Positions 1 to 9,132 of a stretch of 64,000 nt of DNA are shown one piece after another. The position numbers were made by a program, and so were the translations under genes. Source of the DNA: DATAOG01 sp963782885. Its GTDB lineage: Bacteria; Pseudomonadota; Alphaproteobacteria; Geminicoccales; Geminicoccaceae. The DNA is taken from the NCBI GenBank assembly GCA_963782885.1, contig CAWALL010000004.1:227211-291210 (forward strand), written 5' to 3'. The first letter of the stretch is position 1; the number at the start of each line of letters is the position of its first letter. Under the pieces are notes generated by a model. That model was not told where the DNA came from, did not search any database, and saw only the letters and a list, made by a program, of their open reading frames with translations.

Positions 1-2059
1 GATTGGGCAGGCCGGTCAGCGGATCGTGGTAGGCGAGGTTGCGGATGGTCTCCTCGGTACGTTTGCGCACCGTGATGTCACGGATCGTCAAAATATACAG
101 CATGTCACCGTTAAAGAAGACCTCGCTCGGGGTAAGCTCAATCGGGATCACCTCGCCACCCTTGCGCCGGGCAAGCATCTCCCGGGTGCTGCCCGGGAGC
201 TTGGCGGTCGCTCTGATGAGCTCGAGCGCATCACCATCCCGGCCGGCCCCGCGGACGACCAGGACATCGATGCCCCGACCAACAATCTCGTCCCGCGCAT
301 AGCCGAAGATCGCCTCGGCCGAGCGGCTGAACGAGACGACCACGCCGCGCGCATCGAGCGTCACAATGCCGTCCGCAACGTGGTCCAGGATCGCCTTCAG
401 GCGGAACTGATCGTCAGCCTGCGCGGATGCGGCTTCGGCCAAGGGGCTGAGGGCTTCGGGTTGGGCAAGCACGCCGTACAGCTGGTCGCCGGCGCCGCGC
501 AAAGGAACATAACTCCAGACCAAGCGACCCTCCTGGCCATCCGGCAAGCGTAGCCAGGCTTCGCTGCCGGTCACACGGTCGCCGGACCGGGCCCGCTCTA
601 GATCCTGCAGCAAGGCAGGCTGCTCCCGCGCCAGGACCATCAGCTCGATAAAGGCGCGGTCGATCACCGATTCGCGCTGCCAGCCGGTAAGTTGCTCGGC
701 TCGATCGTTGAGTTCCAGAACGGTCAGGCCCGGTGAGAGCAGGACCGCGGCCGAGCGCTGCAGCTCGAGCAGGGCCCGCAGTCTCGGGTCCGGCCTAAAC
801 TCGAGCTGCGTCGGCGCGGTTGGCGGCGCAGGCTGAACCAGCGCCAGGACGTCGCCGCCGGCCGCGCCGCACAACCGCACCCGGTAGTGCTCGACCTCGG
901 CACCGGCTGGCCAAGCGAAGGCGAAGGTGACGGGCGCCCAGCCCGGAACGCTGCGCGCGATCTGCTGGCGCCAGATATCGGCGAGATCGAGGCCGATCAC
1001 ATCCTGCAGCGGGCGGCCGACCCCAGTCTGCAGGCGCACCGGCAACTCGCCATCCGCGCTGCCGGCGACGTCAGCCAGGCGGCCATCGACACCGATTTCG
1101 CAGACTAGGCCATCGGTCAGTTTTATCAGCGCCTTACGATCCAGCTGCTCGGCCAGCAGCTGGTCCTCGAGCCGACGCTGATCGGTGATGTCGTCGGCGG
1201 CGCAGAGAATCCCGATCACGAGCTCATGCGCCTGGTCCCACTGGGGCCAGCCGGTATCACGCAACCAGCGGCGGCCGCCGTCACGGCTCTTGATCCGGTA
1301 TTCGGCGCTCGCCTGCTCGCCGGCCAGGAGCTTCTGGGCACGCCGTTGCACGAGGCGAAGGTCCGCCGGCTCGACCAGCGCCGACCAGCCGCCGAGCGCC
1401 TCGATCTCGGCGACGCCGTATCCGGTCAGGCGCTCGAAAGCGCCCGCAATCCAGTCCAGGACCAAGCGACAGTCGGGTTCGACCCGCAGATGATAGACGC
1501 CGTCTGAGGTCAGGTTCGTCAGCGCTTCGAAGCGCCGCTCGAGCCGGCGCGCGTTCGCCACGACGGTACGCTGTGCGGTGACGTCCCGCAGCCGGATCGT
1601 ATAGAACCGATCGGTACCGGCCAAAGGGCGGCCCTCGACCTCAGTCCAAAGTTGCCGCCCGGCAGCACCTGCGATCTGCAACCTCAGTTCGATCGGACGG
1701 TGCCGCTCGACCGCATCGATCAGCCGGGCGAAGTCGAGCGGCGCCGTGATCGCCGACGCCAGGACGTGCACCGATTGGCCGATGATTGCATCGGCGGCCC
1801 GACCGATCAGCCGGATAGCGGCCGGATTGGCATAGGTGATCATCGGCGTCGGCCGGCTGTCGTCGCTCGCCGCCAGGATCACGATCGGTTCCCCGATCTG
1901 CTCGACGAGCTGTAGCGGAAGATTCGAGGATGGCTCAATCGCCAAGGTCAGTCGGCGATCCCCCGGCCGTCGCCCCTCCGCGCTCAAGCGTCTCGTCTCG
2001 CACCCGCATCCAGCCAACCATATCGCCGTGCCCGCCTCCGGCCGGATCGCCGGGGGCAT
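1..2059 (-). CDS. Multi-PAS sensor with GGDEF start (partial)
   Basis: The frame is open from the left edge to an ATG at 2057-2059; a stop at 2150-2152 limits upstream extension. About 686 codons are visible and the C-terminus is missing. The first PAS domain (about residues 55-110) contains TYANPAAIRLIGR. At least two more PAS-type segments follow, one with ELNDRAEQLTGWQRESV and a last one with AIFGYARDEIVGRGIDVLV and a PAC-like stretch. The visible protein ends in NLAYHDPLTGLPN, the usual entry to a GGDEF domain. It is therefore probably a PAS-regulated diguanylate cyclase, possibly with an EAL domain further on. The GGDEF motif itself lies outside the window, so activity cannot be judged. 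No transmembrane segment is evident, so it is probably cytosolic. The ATG has no clear Shine-Dalgarno, so the start is uncertain. Confidence 0.85.
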   Translation of the reverse strand, partial: MPPAIRPEAGTAIWLAGCGCETRRLSAEGRRPGDRRLTLAIEPSSNLPLQLVEQIGEPIVILAASDDSRPTPMITYANPAAIRLIGRAADAIIGQSVHVLASAITAPLDFARLIDAVERHRPIELRLQIAGAAGRQLWTEVEGRPLAGTDRFYTIRLRDVTAQRTVVANARRLERRFEALTNLTSDGVYHLRVEPDCRLVLDWIAGAFERLTGYGVAEIEALGGWSALVEPADLRLVQRRAQKLLAGEQASAEYRIKSRDGGRRWLRDTGWPQWDQAHELVIGILCAADDITDQRRLEDQLLAEQLDRKALIKLTDGLVCEIGVDGRLADVAGSADGELPVRLQTGVGRPLQDVIGLDLADIWRQQIARSVPGWAPVTFAFAWPAGAEVEHYRVRLCGAAGGDVLALVQPAPPTAPTQLEFRPDPRLRALLELQRSAAVLLSPGLTVLELNDRAEQLTGWQRESVIDRAFIELMVLAREQPALLQDLERARSGDRVTGSEAWLRLPDGQEGRLVWSYVPLRGAGDQLYGVLAQPEALSPLAEAASAQADDQFRLKAILDHVADGIVTLDARGVVVSFSRSAEAIFGYARDEIVGRGIDVLVVRGAGRDGDALELIRATAKLPGSTREMLARRKGGEVIPIELTPSEVFFNGDMLYILTIRDITVRKRTEETIRNLAYHDPLTGLPN

Positions 2060-2306
2060 CGTCGTCGAGGAGAAGCTACGGCGGTCCTGGACCGTCCGAA
2101 GGGTATGCCGAATCACCGCCCGGCGGCGGCCGATTCCCAGCTGGTGATCTCAGGCGCCCCGGCTTTGATAGGCGACGAGGCGGACGACCCGACTGGTGTC
2201 GGCCGAGCCCGGTGCAGGGCCGACACGATCCGACCGTGGTGCGTCGCATCCTCTCCCTCATGCACCCGGCTCGGTTCATGAATAAACTACAGCTTTAGCG
2301 TGGCAA
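2060..2306. other. Intergenic gap between sensor and nnr
   Basis: This 247-base stretch separates two minus-strand genes. No coding frame with family resemblance was seen on either strand. It presumably holds the promoter and leader of the PAS sensor. I could not identify a convincing -35/-10 pair. Confidence 0.4.
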
Positions 2307-3812
2307 CTATCTTTCGCGCTCCGGCCGATCGGCGTCGGCAGCCGCCCCCGGCGTCCGGAGATCTGCGAATGCGGCCGGCAAGGCCTCGATGAGATCCTCG
2401 GCGATCAACCCCGGGCCGAGGCTGCGCCCCGCCTGCGCATGCAGCCAGACGGCGGCGGCGGCGGCCTCGAACACGGGCATGCCCTGAGCCAACAGGCCGA
2501 GGGCGATACCAGCCAGTACGTCGCCCGCTCCGGCGGTGGCAAGAGTTGGCGGTGCGTCCGGCTGAATGATCGCCCGGCCATCCGGCGATGCGACGACCGT
2601 GTCCGCGCCCTTGAGCAGGACGGTTGCGCCACTCTCGGCGGCTGCAGCGCTGGCTCTGGTGAGCTTGTCACCTTTGTGCTCGAACAGCCGCTTGAACTCG
2701 CCTTCATGTGGCGTCAGCAGACAGGGTCCGCCGATCGCCTCGAACAGCTCGCGCCGCCGGTCCGCAAAACTGGTCAGGGCATCGGCGTCCAAGACGCACG
2801 CCCTACTGTCGGCGAGCGCGGCGACAACGTGCCGGCGCAACGTTGCGCCGACCCCGGCGCCCGGTCCGAGCAGGATCGCCGTGCGGCGCGGGTCTTCGAG
2901 CTGCCGGCCAAAGCCTGCCTGGTCGGCAAAGGTTCGGACCATGACCGCCGTGAGCTGCGCGGCATGGACCGCCAGCGCCGCCTCGGGACAGATCACCGTC
3001 ACCAGGCCAGCGCCGGCGCGAAGGGCGGCACGCGCGGCCAGGCGACCGGCACCCGACGTGGCGATACCGCCACCCAGGACCAGTGCATGGCCGTGGCTGT
3101 ACTTGTGGCTGGCGGCGGTCCGGTGCGGCAGCACGTTCTGCCAGAGCCGCCGATGATTCGCCCAGAGCCGGATGCCAAGCCTCGCGGTGACCGAGGCGGG
3201 AATGCCGATCTCCGCGACCACCAGCTCGCCGACGTAGGCGCGACCCGGCAACAACAGGTGTCCTGGTTTCGGCCGATGGAACGTGACGGTCAGGTTCGCC
3301 TTCGCCGCGGCACCCCACACCTGGCCGGTGTCGCCATCGATCCCGGAAGGCACGTCGACGGCGATCACCGGCAGTCGCGCCGCCGCGAGCGCCTCAACCG
3401 TCGCCCGGGCCACGCCATCGATCGGCCGCGCGAGGCCGGCCCCGAACAGGGCGTCCACAACCAGCCCGGCGCCCTCCAGAACCGCCGGCTCAAGCGGAAC
3501 CGTGCCGCCGTCCCATGCCTCGGCCGCCGAAGCGGCATCGCCCCGCAGCCGCGCTCGCGAGCCGAGCAGGGCGACCCGGACGGGCCAGCCGGCCCGCGCC
3601 AGCCGCCGGGCGACCACGAAGCCGTCGCCGCCGTTGTTGCCGGGCCCGCAGAGCACGACCGTCGGCGTTCGCCCGAAGCGCGCTGCGAGCGCCTCGGCGA
3701 CCGCGGCGCCGGCATTCGTCATCAATTCGCTGCCGCGGATCCCGGCGGCGATCGCGGCGGCGTCTGCGGCCGCCATCTGTGCGATACTGCAGATCTCACC
3801 ACGCCCGAGCAC
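2307..3812 (-). CDS. nnr: Bifunctional NAD(P)H-hydrate epimerase/dehydratase
   Basis: This is a 501-residue fusion of the two NAD(P)H-hydrate repair activities. The N-terminal YjeF_N epimerase half carries GPGNNGGDGFVVARRL near residue 60 and VDVPSGIDGDTGQ near residue 155. The C-terminal ADP/ATP-dependent dehydratase half (about 235-490) carries HKYSHGHALVLGGG, LLGPGAGVG, VLDADALTSF, LTPHEGEFKRLF and TAGAGDVLAGIALG. It restores hydrated NADH and NADPH to the active cofactors in the cytosol. Length and domain order match the usual bacterial fusion. The TerB-like gene lies 26 bases upstream on the same strand, so co-transcription is likely. Confidence 0.96.
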   Translation of the reverse strand: MLGRGEICSIAQMAAADAAAIAAGIRGSELMTNAGAAVAEALAARFGRTPTVVLCGPGNNGGDGFVVARRLARAGWPVRVALLGSRARLRGDAASAAEAWDGGTVPLEPAVLEGAGLVVDALFGAGLARPIDGVARATVEALAAARLPVIAVDVPSGIDGDTGQVWGAAAKANLTVTFHRPKPGHLLLPGRAYVGELVVAEIGIPASVTARLGIRLWANHRRLWQNVLPHRTAASHKYSHGHALVLGGGIATSGAGRLAARAALRAGAGLVTVICPEAALAVHAAQLTAVMVRTFADQAGFGRQLEDPRRTAILLGPGAGVGATLRRHVVAALADSRACVLDADALTSFADRRRELFEAIGGPCLLTPHEGEFKRLFEHKGDKLTRASAAAAESGATVLLKGADTVVASPDGRAIIQPDAPPTLATAGAGDVLAGIALGLLAQGMPVFEAAAAAVWLHAQAGRSLGPGLIAEDLIEALPAAFADLRTPGAAADADRPERER

Positions 3813-3838
3813 CGGCCGTGCCCCTCGTCGAGCTCAGC

Positions 3839-4252
3839 TCAGAGCACGGCGTGGCGGGCATAAGTGGTGCGCTCGATTGCCGCGGCGACCAGGCGGTCGA
3901 CATTCAAGCGTTGGCGCAGCATCCGCAGCAGGTTCAGCTCTTCGGTCGCCAAGTCGCCGTCGGCCGCCGCCACCTCGCAGGCGAGCGCATAGGCAGTCTC
4001 GCCGAGCGGCCTGGGCAGCGCCTCGGCGATCATGTCGATCGCGAGCTCGAGGCCATCGTCCTCGCGCAGCAGCTCGGCGCACTGCCGCCCGACTTCGGTC
4101 AGCCGGTCATGGTGGAAGCTCCGGAACACCGGCAGATAGCGGACCTGCCGGGAAATCGCGTCGAGCTCGGCGTCGGTCATCTCGCCCTCGGCCGCCGACA
4201 CCAGTACCATGGTGAAAATCAGGGCGGTGTGCTGATCAATTGGTCGTTGCAT
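3839..4252 (-). CDS. TerB-like tellurite-resistance-family protein
   Basis: This 137-residue, mostly helical protein has the acidic paired pattern of the TerB family: MVLVSAAEGEMTDAEL near the N-terminus and ACEVAAADGDLATEELNLL in the second half. Both match the duplicated D/E-rich helix pairs that bind metal in TerB folds. It has no signal peptide or membrane helix. It sits upstream of nnr on the same strand and is divergent from psuG. Such proteins are widespread in alphaproteobacteria as single genes, and a direct tellurite role is not implied. The biological role is unknown. Confidence 0.8.
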   Translation of the reverse strand: MQRPIDQHTALIFTMVLVSAAEGEMTDAELDAISRQVRYLPVFRSFHHDRLTEVGRQCAELLREDDGLELAIDMIAEALPRPLGETAYALACEVAAADGDLATEELNLLRMLRQRLNVDRLVAAAIERTTYARHAVL

Positions 4253-4336
4253 GGCAGCCGTTCCTTTGGCTCAGGAGGTTGGGTCGCAGACTGGCTGGCC
4301 GGCTGCGCCGCTGATCCGGTCAACGGAGATTTGGCC

Positions 4337-5242
4337 ATGACCGTTCAACTGCACCCCGACGTCGCCCATGCCCTGGCCCGAGGTCAGGGAGTGGTCGCGC
4401 TCGAATCGACCCTGATCTGCCACGGCTTGCCGCGCCCGCACAACGCTTCAGTTGCCATCGAACTCGAGCAGACCGTCCGCGCCCACGCCGCGGTACCGGC
4501 CACGGTGGCGGCGATGGATGGCAAGATCAAGGTCGGCCTGAGCCGGGCTGACTTCGAGCGCCTGCTTGAGGCACCTGAGGTCGCAAAATGCTCGACCCGC
4601 GACCTACCGCGTGTCCTCGCCGCCGGCGGCCTCGGCGCCACGACCATTGCAGCCACCGCCTTCGCTTCCGACCGGGTCGGGATCCGGGTGATGGCGACCG
4701 GCGGTCTCGGCGGTGTCCACCGCGGTGGCGAGAGCTCGCTGGACGTATCCGCGGATCTCGAGGAGCTGGCCAGGCGGCCGGTCACGGTGGTCTGCTGCGG
4801 GGTCAAGTCGATCCTGGATCAGCGTCGCACCCTCGAACGTCTGGAGACCCTCGGGGTGCCGGTGATCGGCTGGCGCTGCGCGGAGCTGCCGGGCTTCTAT
4901 ACGGCCGAGACGGGGCTTAGCGTGCCCCGGATCGACGATCTAAGCGGCCTCTGCCGCGTAATCGATACCGAGCGAGCGCTCGGTCTGCAGAGCGCCCTGA
5001 TCATCGTTCAACCGCCGCCGCCCGATCATGCCATGCCGAAGCGGGTGGTTGATGAGCTCGTGGCCGCCGCCGAGGCCGCTGCTACTGGAGCTGGTATTCA
5101 CGGTCCCGAGCAGACCCCTTTCATGCTGCGCCACATGGCTGAGCGCAGCCAAGGGGCGACGGTCCGGGTCAACCGGGCTTTGGTCGCGGCCAATGCGCGT
5201 CTGGCGGGCGCGATTTCAGCCCGGTTGGCGACGTCGGCGTGA
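4337..5242 (+). CDS. psuG: Pseudouridine-5'-phosphate glycosidase
   Basis: This 301-residue protein matches PsuG along its full length: VVALESTLICHGLPRPHN near residue 20, DGKIKVGLS near 60, CSTRDLP, ATTIAAT, and a C-terminal GIHGPEQTPFMLRHM. PsuG cleaves pseudouridine 5'-phosphate reversibly to uracil and ribose 5-phosphate. The ATG at 4337 has CGGAGA about 9 bases upstream. A much longer open frame runs in from upstream, but it is antisense to nnr and the TerB-like gene and is not coding. The usual partner kinase gene (psuK) is not adjacent, so the substrate must come from a kinase elsewhere or from import. Confidence 0.95.
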   Translation: MTVQLHPDVAHALARGQGVVALESTLICHGLPRPHNASVAIELEQTVRAHAAVPATVAAMDGKIKVGLSRADFERLLEAPEVAKCSTRDLPRVLAAGGLGATTIAATAFASDRVGIRVMATGGLGGVHRGGESSLDVSADLEELARRPVTVVCCGVKSILDQRRTLERLETLGVPVIGWRCAELPGFYTAETGLSVPRIDDLSGLCRVIDTERALGLQSALIIVQPPPPDHAMPKRVVDELVAAAEAAATGAGIHGPEQTPFMLRHMAERSQGATVRVNRALVAANARLAGAISARLATSA

Positions 5243-5260
5243 TTGAGTGCCCGAAAGAGC

Positions 5261-5288
5261 TTGACCAATTCAGCGATGGAGCTAGAAA
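5261..5288 (+). promoter_or_regulatory. Possible sigma-70-type promoter
   Basis: TTGACC at 5261-5266 and TAGAAA at 5283-5288 are separated by 16 bases. They lie in the A+T-richer gap after psuG and 41 bases before the start of the receiver-Hpt gene. The match is moderate (5/6 and 4/6), so this is a suggestion only. Confidence 0.35.
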
Positions 5289-5328
5289 TTGCAAAACCAA
5301 TAGTTGAAAACAGCGCCAATCGACCGCT

Positions 5329-6045
5329 ATGCAGCAACCGCCCTCGCACCGGATCCTTCTGGCCGAGGAGCAAGCCGCCAGCCGTGATCTCGTCGTGCTC
5401 GTGCTGGGCAAGCTCGGTTATGGGATCGAGACCGTCACGACCTCCCGTGAGGTCCTGGAACGAGTCGGCACGGGTGGGATCTCGCTGGTCCTGTTGAGCA
5501 CCACTCTTGAGAACCGCGTCGGGGCCGAGCTCCTGCACCACATTCGCGCCGGCCCCCGAGGTTCGGTGCCGGTCGCAGTGATCGGCGCCCGGACCGAGGA
5601 ATGCTCGAGTGAAGCCTGGCGCGACGCCGGCGCGGTCGACTATCTGCGTCGGCCGATCGACATCGAGCATCTGCTGCGCGTGGTCGAACATGCCCTCCGC
5701 GGCCAGCCGCCAGCGCCACGGACCGAGCAACGCTCCGAGCCGGTGATCGACCTCCTCCATCTATCCGGGTTCACCGACGGCGACCGGCAGCTCGAGGGTG
5801 AGCTTCTCATGCTGTTCCTGTCCAGCGCGGATGTGTACCTGGTGCGCATGGACGAGGCTCTGCGCACCGGCCAGAGTTGGACGGCGATTGCGCACGCGCT
5901 CAAGGGTGCCAGCGCAAATCTGGGAGCACGTCGAGTGATGGAGATCGCTCTCGCCGCGGAGCGCTCACCACCCAGCACGACCCAACTCGAAGCGCTTCGC
6001 TTTTCGGTCGAGGAGGTCCGCGACTTCGAGCGGACCCGGCGGTAG
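5329..6045 (+). CDS. Degenerate receiver domain fused to Hpt domain
   Basis: This is a 238-residue two-domain signalling protein. Residues 8-125 have the receiver fold, starting RILLAEEQAASRD and ending DYLRRPIDIEHLLRVVEHAL. The phospho-acceptor aspartate is replaced by Ser57 (LVLLSTTLE), the acidic pair is Glu13-Glu14, and the conserved lysine is Arg108. The receiver is therefore very unlikely to be phosphorylated in the normal way. Residues 140-235 form an Hpt domain with the phosphorylatable His189 in AHALKGASANLGA. It probably acts as a phosphotransfer intermediate whose pseudo-receiver is a binding platform. No cognate histidine kinase is adjacent. Confidence 0.88.
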   Translation: MQQPPSHRILLAEEQAASRDLVVLVLGKLGYGIETVTTSREVLERVGTGGISLVLLSTTLENRVGAELLHHIRAGPRGSVPVAVIGARTEECSSEAWRDAGAVDYLRRPIDIEHLLRVVEHALRGQPPAPRTEQRSEPVIDLLHLSGFTDGDRQLEGELLMLFLSSADVYLVRMDEALRTGQSWTAIAHALKGASANLGARRVMEIALAAERSPPSTTQLEALRFSVEEVRDFERTRR

Positions 6046-6224
6046 GCGGTCACTCGAACCGTCGTGCCGGACGCGGATTGCCGGGTGCAGTGCTCCGACA
6101 AAACCCCCTTGATCTATGCGTTCATTTGCCCTGTTATCCAAGCGGCCCGGTTGTATGAAAAGGAATCGGCAGCGGCACGCGCGGCTGCCTGGCCGAGCCC
6201 GTAACCCAAGGACCCGGGAAGGAA

Positions 6225-7079
6225 ATGCAGAGAGTCATCAAGGTGGGGTTGCTCGGCGCTGCCCTCAGCGGGATCTTCTCCTGCAGCTACGATCCGCAAC
6301 TGGTCGACGACAGCGAAGTCGTGCTCCACGAGATCGACGCCGTCCGCGCGATGGAGCCGCAGGGTCCGGCGTTCAATCAGGGCTTGCGCCAGGGCTACCT
6401 CGACTACTCCGACGTGATGACCTCCGAGTACGACCACTCCGACTATTGGCACTTCGCCTTCAAGGCGGTCGATTCCGCCAAGGGCGAGGCGGTGCTCCCG
6501 GATACGGTCGAGTCGCGGCATCTGCAGCCGGACAACGTCGAGGAGCTGTCGGCGGCGCGGGCACGTTTGATGGCGGCCCTGGATCAGACTGGCCGCAAGA
6601 AGGCGCCCTGGCAAGCAGCCAAGGCTCAGACTGCTTTCGACTGCTGGCTGGAGAAGGCCGAGGAGAACGACCCGCCCGACCAGATCAAGGTCTGCAAAGG
6701 CGAATTCGAGTCGGCGATGGCCGAGGTCGAGCGTGCACTCACGACCGAAGCCGGCAGCTACCTGGTGTTCTTCGCCTGGGATCAGGCCGAACTGACGCCG
6801 GTTGCGATGGCCGTGCTCGACCAGGTGGAGTCGGATTATCTGCGCGCGCGACCGATGCGGGTTACGGTCGCGGGCCATGCCGATCGGTCCGGCCCGGAAC
6901 CGTACAACGATGCGCTGTCAGAGCGCCGCGCAGAGATCGTCGCCCGCGCCCTGCAGCAACGCGGCGTGCCGGAGCGGGCGCTCGACGTCGTATGGTACGG
7001 TGAGCGCCGCCCCCGGATTCCCACCCCCGATGGCCAAAGAGAACCGCGCAACCGGCGCGTCGAGATCGTCTTCGGCTGA
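6225..7079 (+). CDS. OmpA-family outer-membrane lipoprotein
   Basis: This 284-residue protein starts with a short hydrophobic signal (VIKVGLLGAALSGIFSC). Cys20 is a plausible lipidation site, although Phe at -2 is unusual for a lipobox. The middle (about 30-170) is acidic, helical and not recognised. The C-terminal 115 residues form an OmpA/Pal peptidoglycan-binding domain: FFAWDQAELTPVAMAVLDQV, then AGHADRSGPEPYNDALSERRA and PRNRRVEIVF. It should tether the outer membrane to peptidoglycan. AAGGA lies just upstream of the ATG. It converges with moaA. Confidence 0.9.
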   Translation: MQRVIKVGLLGAALSGIFSCSYDPQLVDDSEVVLHEIDAVRAMEPQGPAFNQGLRQGYLDYSDVMTSEYDHSDYWHFAFKAVDSAKGEAVLPDTVESRHLQPDNVEELSAARARLMAALDQTGRKKAPWQAAKAQTAFDCWLEKAEENDPPDQIKVCKGEFESAMAEVERALTTEAGSYLVFFAWDQAELTPVAMAVLDQVESDYLRARPMRVTVAGHADRSGPEPYNDALSERRAEIVARALQQRGVPERALDVVWYGERRPRIPTPDGQREPRNRRVEIVFG

Positions 7080-7086
7080 TCGCAGG

Positions 7087-7105
7087 GCAGGTTTCGAGAA
7101 CCTGC
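7087..7105. terminator. Hairpin between convergent genes
   Basis: GCAGGTT at 7087-7093 pairs perfectly with AACCTGC at 7099-7105 around a 5-base loop, just after the OmpA-family stop codon and before the moaA stop. No U-tract follows directly, so this is a possible weak or bidirectional terminator only. Confidence 0.3.
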
Positions 7106-7151
7106 GCGACCCAGGGAGCTTCCGATCGAACGTTCGGGAAGGATGCCCTTT

Positions 7152-8145
7152 TCAACCGCCGGTGACACTCATGTGGCGCCGGACCGCCGGCTTCTTATGC
7201 CGCCGGTCGATGACGAAGTCGTGGCCCTTGGGCTTGCGCGCAATTCCTTCCAGGATCGCCTGCTTGAGAAGCTCGTTGCCCTCCGAGGCGCGCAGCGGCG
7301 TGCATAGATCGGCCTCGTCCTCCTGGCCGAGGCACATGTACATCTTGCCGGTGCAGGTCACCCGGACTCGATTGCAGGACTCACAGAAATTGTGAGTCAT
7401 CGGCGTGATGAAGCCGAGCCGGCCACCGGTTTCCTCGATCCGGACGTAGCGCGCGGGACCGCCGGTCCGGTCCGCCAGATCGGTCAGGGTCCAGCGGCGT
7501 CCAAGCCGAGAGCGGACCAGGGACAGGGGCAGATACTGCTCCGTCCTGTCGCCATCGATGTCGCCGAGCGGCATCGTCTCGATCAGGGTCAGATCCAAGC
7601 CTTCGGCGCCGCACCAGGCGATCATCCGGTCGAACTCGTCGTCGTTGACGCCCTTGAGCGCGACCGCATTGATTTTGACGTGGAGCCCCGCCTGCCTGGC
7701 CGCGGTGATCCCGGCCATCACCTTCTCGTATTTGCCCCAGCGGGTGATCGCCTGAAACTTGACCGGGTCCAGCGTGTCAAGCGAGACGTTGACCCGGCGC
7801 ACGCCGTGCTCATAGAGGTCGGCCGCGTAGCGCTCGAGCTGGCTGCCGTTGGTGGTCAGCGTCAGCTCCTCGAGGCGTCGCGGAACGAAGGTGCCGGCCG
7901 AGCGATGCGAACAGGCTGATGATGTTGCGCCGCACCAAAGGCTCGCCACCGGTCAGCCGGAGCTTGCGGACGCCGAGATCGACAAACGCGCTGCACAGCC
8001 GATCCAGCTCCTCGAGACTCAAGAGCTCGTTCTTGGGCAGAAAGGTCATATTTTCCGCCATACAGTAGACGCAGCGGAAATCGCACCGGTCGGTCACCGA
8101 CACGCGAACGTAGGTGATGGCGCGCTCAAAGGGGTCGATGATCAT
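7152..8145 (-). pseudogene. moaA: GTP 3',8-cyclase MoaA, frameshifted
   Basis: MoaA is the radical SAM enzyme that starts molybdenum cofactor synthesis from GTP. The N-terminal frame begins at the ATG at 8143-8145, with GGAGAG about 10 bases upstream. It contains the SAM [4Fe-4S] motif CDFRCVYC and LTGGEPLVRRNIISLF. It then leaves the MoaA frame near 7872-7880. The rest of the protein (LEELTLTTNGSQL, VNVSLDTLD, the second cluster motif NFCESCNRVRVTCTGKMYMCLG, and a C-terminal GG) continues in another minus frame down to 7152. Removing one base in the CGCCTCG stretch would restore a full-length protein of about 330 residues. All motifs are otherwise intact, so the change is either recent or a sequencing error. 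Confidence 0.88.
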
Positions 8146-8341
8146 GGAGGTCCGCTCTCCCCGCCCGGACGGTTGGACGGCTGGCCGTCGAAAGAACCGC
8201 TTGTGCGGTAATCTAGCCGCTCGCCGGGCGGCCGACAACCGGGGCCCGCCGTATCCGTGGCGCATACTTGACCAGGATGCGCGGAGCACCGCAAAGTGCC
8301 GGCCCGTCGACGCCCTCAGGTGAAGCCGGCCGAACACGCCG

Positions 8342-9112
8342 ATGAAGCGCTTCTCGAACATCAGCTTCCGCGCTGCGGAAACCACCGAGGCCCAGGCCGG
8401 GCTCGCGGAATTGCAGGCGGCTTACGCTCATGTGCCGGCTGAACGGGCGGATGTCGTGGTGGCGCTCGGCGGCGACGGCTTCATGCTCGAGACCCTGCAC
8501 AGCTGCATCGACCGACCGGTGCCGATCTACGGTATGAATCTCGGTACGGTCGGCTTTCTGCTGAACGATTATCGGATCGATGGCCTGTATGAGCGCCTTG
8601 CCGCGGGCGTGAGCACACCACTGCACCCGCTCCGCATGCGGGTGACCTGCCGCAACGGCAAGATCGAACTCGGGCTGGGCATCAACGAGGTATCGCTGTT
8701 CCGCGAAACCCGCCAGGCGGCCAACGTCCAGATCGCGATCGACAGCGTGGTCCGCCTGGAAAACCTGATCTGCGACGGCATCCTGGTCGCAACCCCGGCC
8801 GGTAGCACCGCCTATAATCTCTCGGCGCACGGGCCGATCCTGCCGGTCGGCGCCAATCTCCTGGCGCTGACCCCAATCAGCGCTTTCCGCCCACGCCGCT
8901 GGCGCGGCGCTTTGCTACCCAGCAGGACCCGCTTTCGCTTCGCCGTGATCGACCCCGACAAGCGGCCGGTCAGTGCGGTCGCCGACTACACGGAGATCCG
9001 AGACGTGAAGGAAGTCGAGGTGTGGGAGGATCGCAACATCACGCTCACGCTGCTGTTCGACCCCGAGCACAATATGGAGGAGAGGATTCTGAAGGAGCAG
9101 TTCGTCCCCTGA
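8342..9112 (+). CDS. nadK: NAD kinase
   Basis: This 256-residue protein makes NADP from NAD and ATP. The catalytic GGDG motif is at residues 43-46 (VVALGGDGFMLETLH). The family motifs YGMNLGTVGFLLND, GINEVSL and DGILVATPAGSTAYNLSAHGPI follow in the right order. Length and layout match alphaproteobacterial NAD kinases. It is divergent from moaA across a gap of about 196 bases and converges with apt, 20 bases apart. Confidence 0.96.
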   Translation: MKRFSNISFRAAETTEAQAGLAELQAAYAHVPAERADVVVALGGDGFMLETLHSCIDRPVPIYGMNLGTVGFLLNDYRIDGLYERLAAGVSTPLHPLRMRVTCRNGKIELGLGINEVSLFRETRQAANVQIAIDSVVRLENLICDGILVATPAGSTAYNLSAHGPILPVGANLLALTPISAFRPRRWRGALLPSRTRFRFAVIDPDKRPVSAVADYTEIRDVKEVEVWEDRNITLTLLFDPEHNMEERILKEQFVP

Positions 9113-9132
9113 TCGAGAGCGCCTGCGACTGG

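Noticed and set aside
2439..3863. 474-codon open frame on + strand
   Set aside because: Antisense to nnr, whose protein has all family motifs; the frame's residues are Arg/Gly/Pro-rich noise from GC-rich codons.
3515..4336. N-terminal extension of PsuG
   Set aside because: Runs antisense to nnr and the TerB-like gene; PsuG starts at 4337 with a ribosome site.
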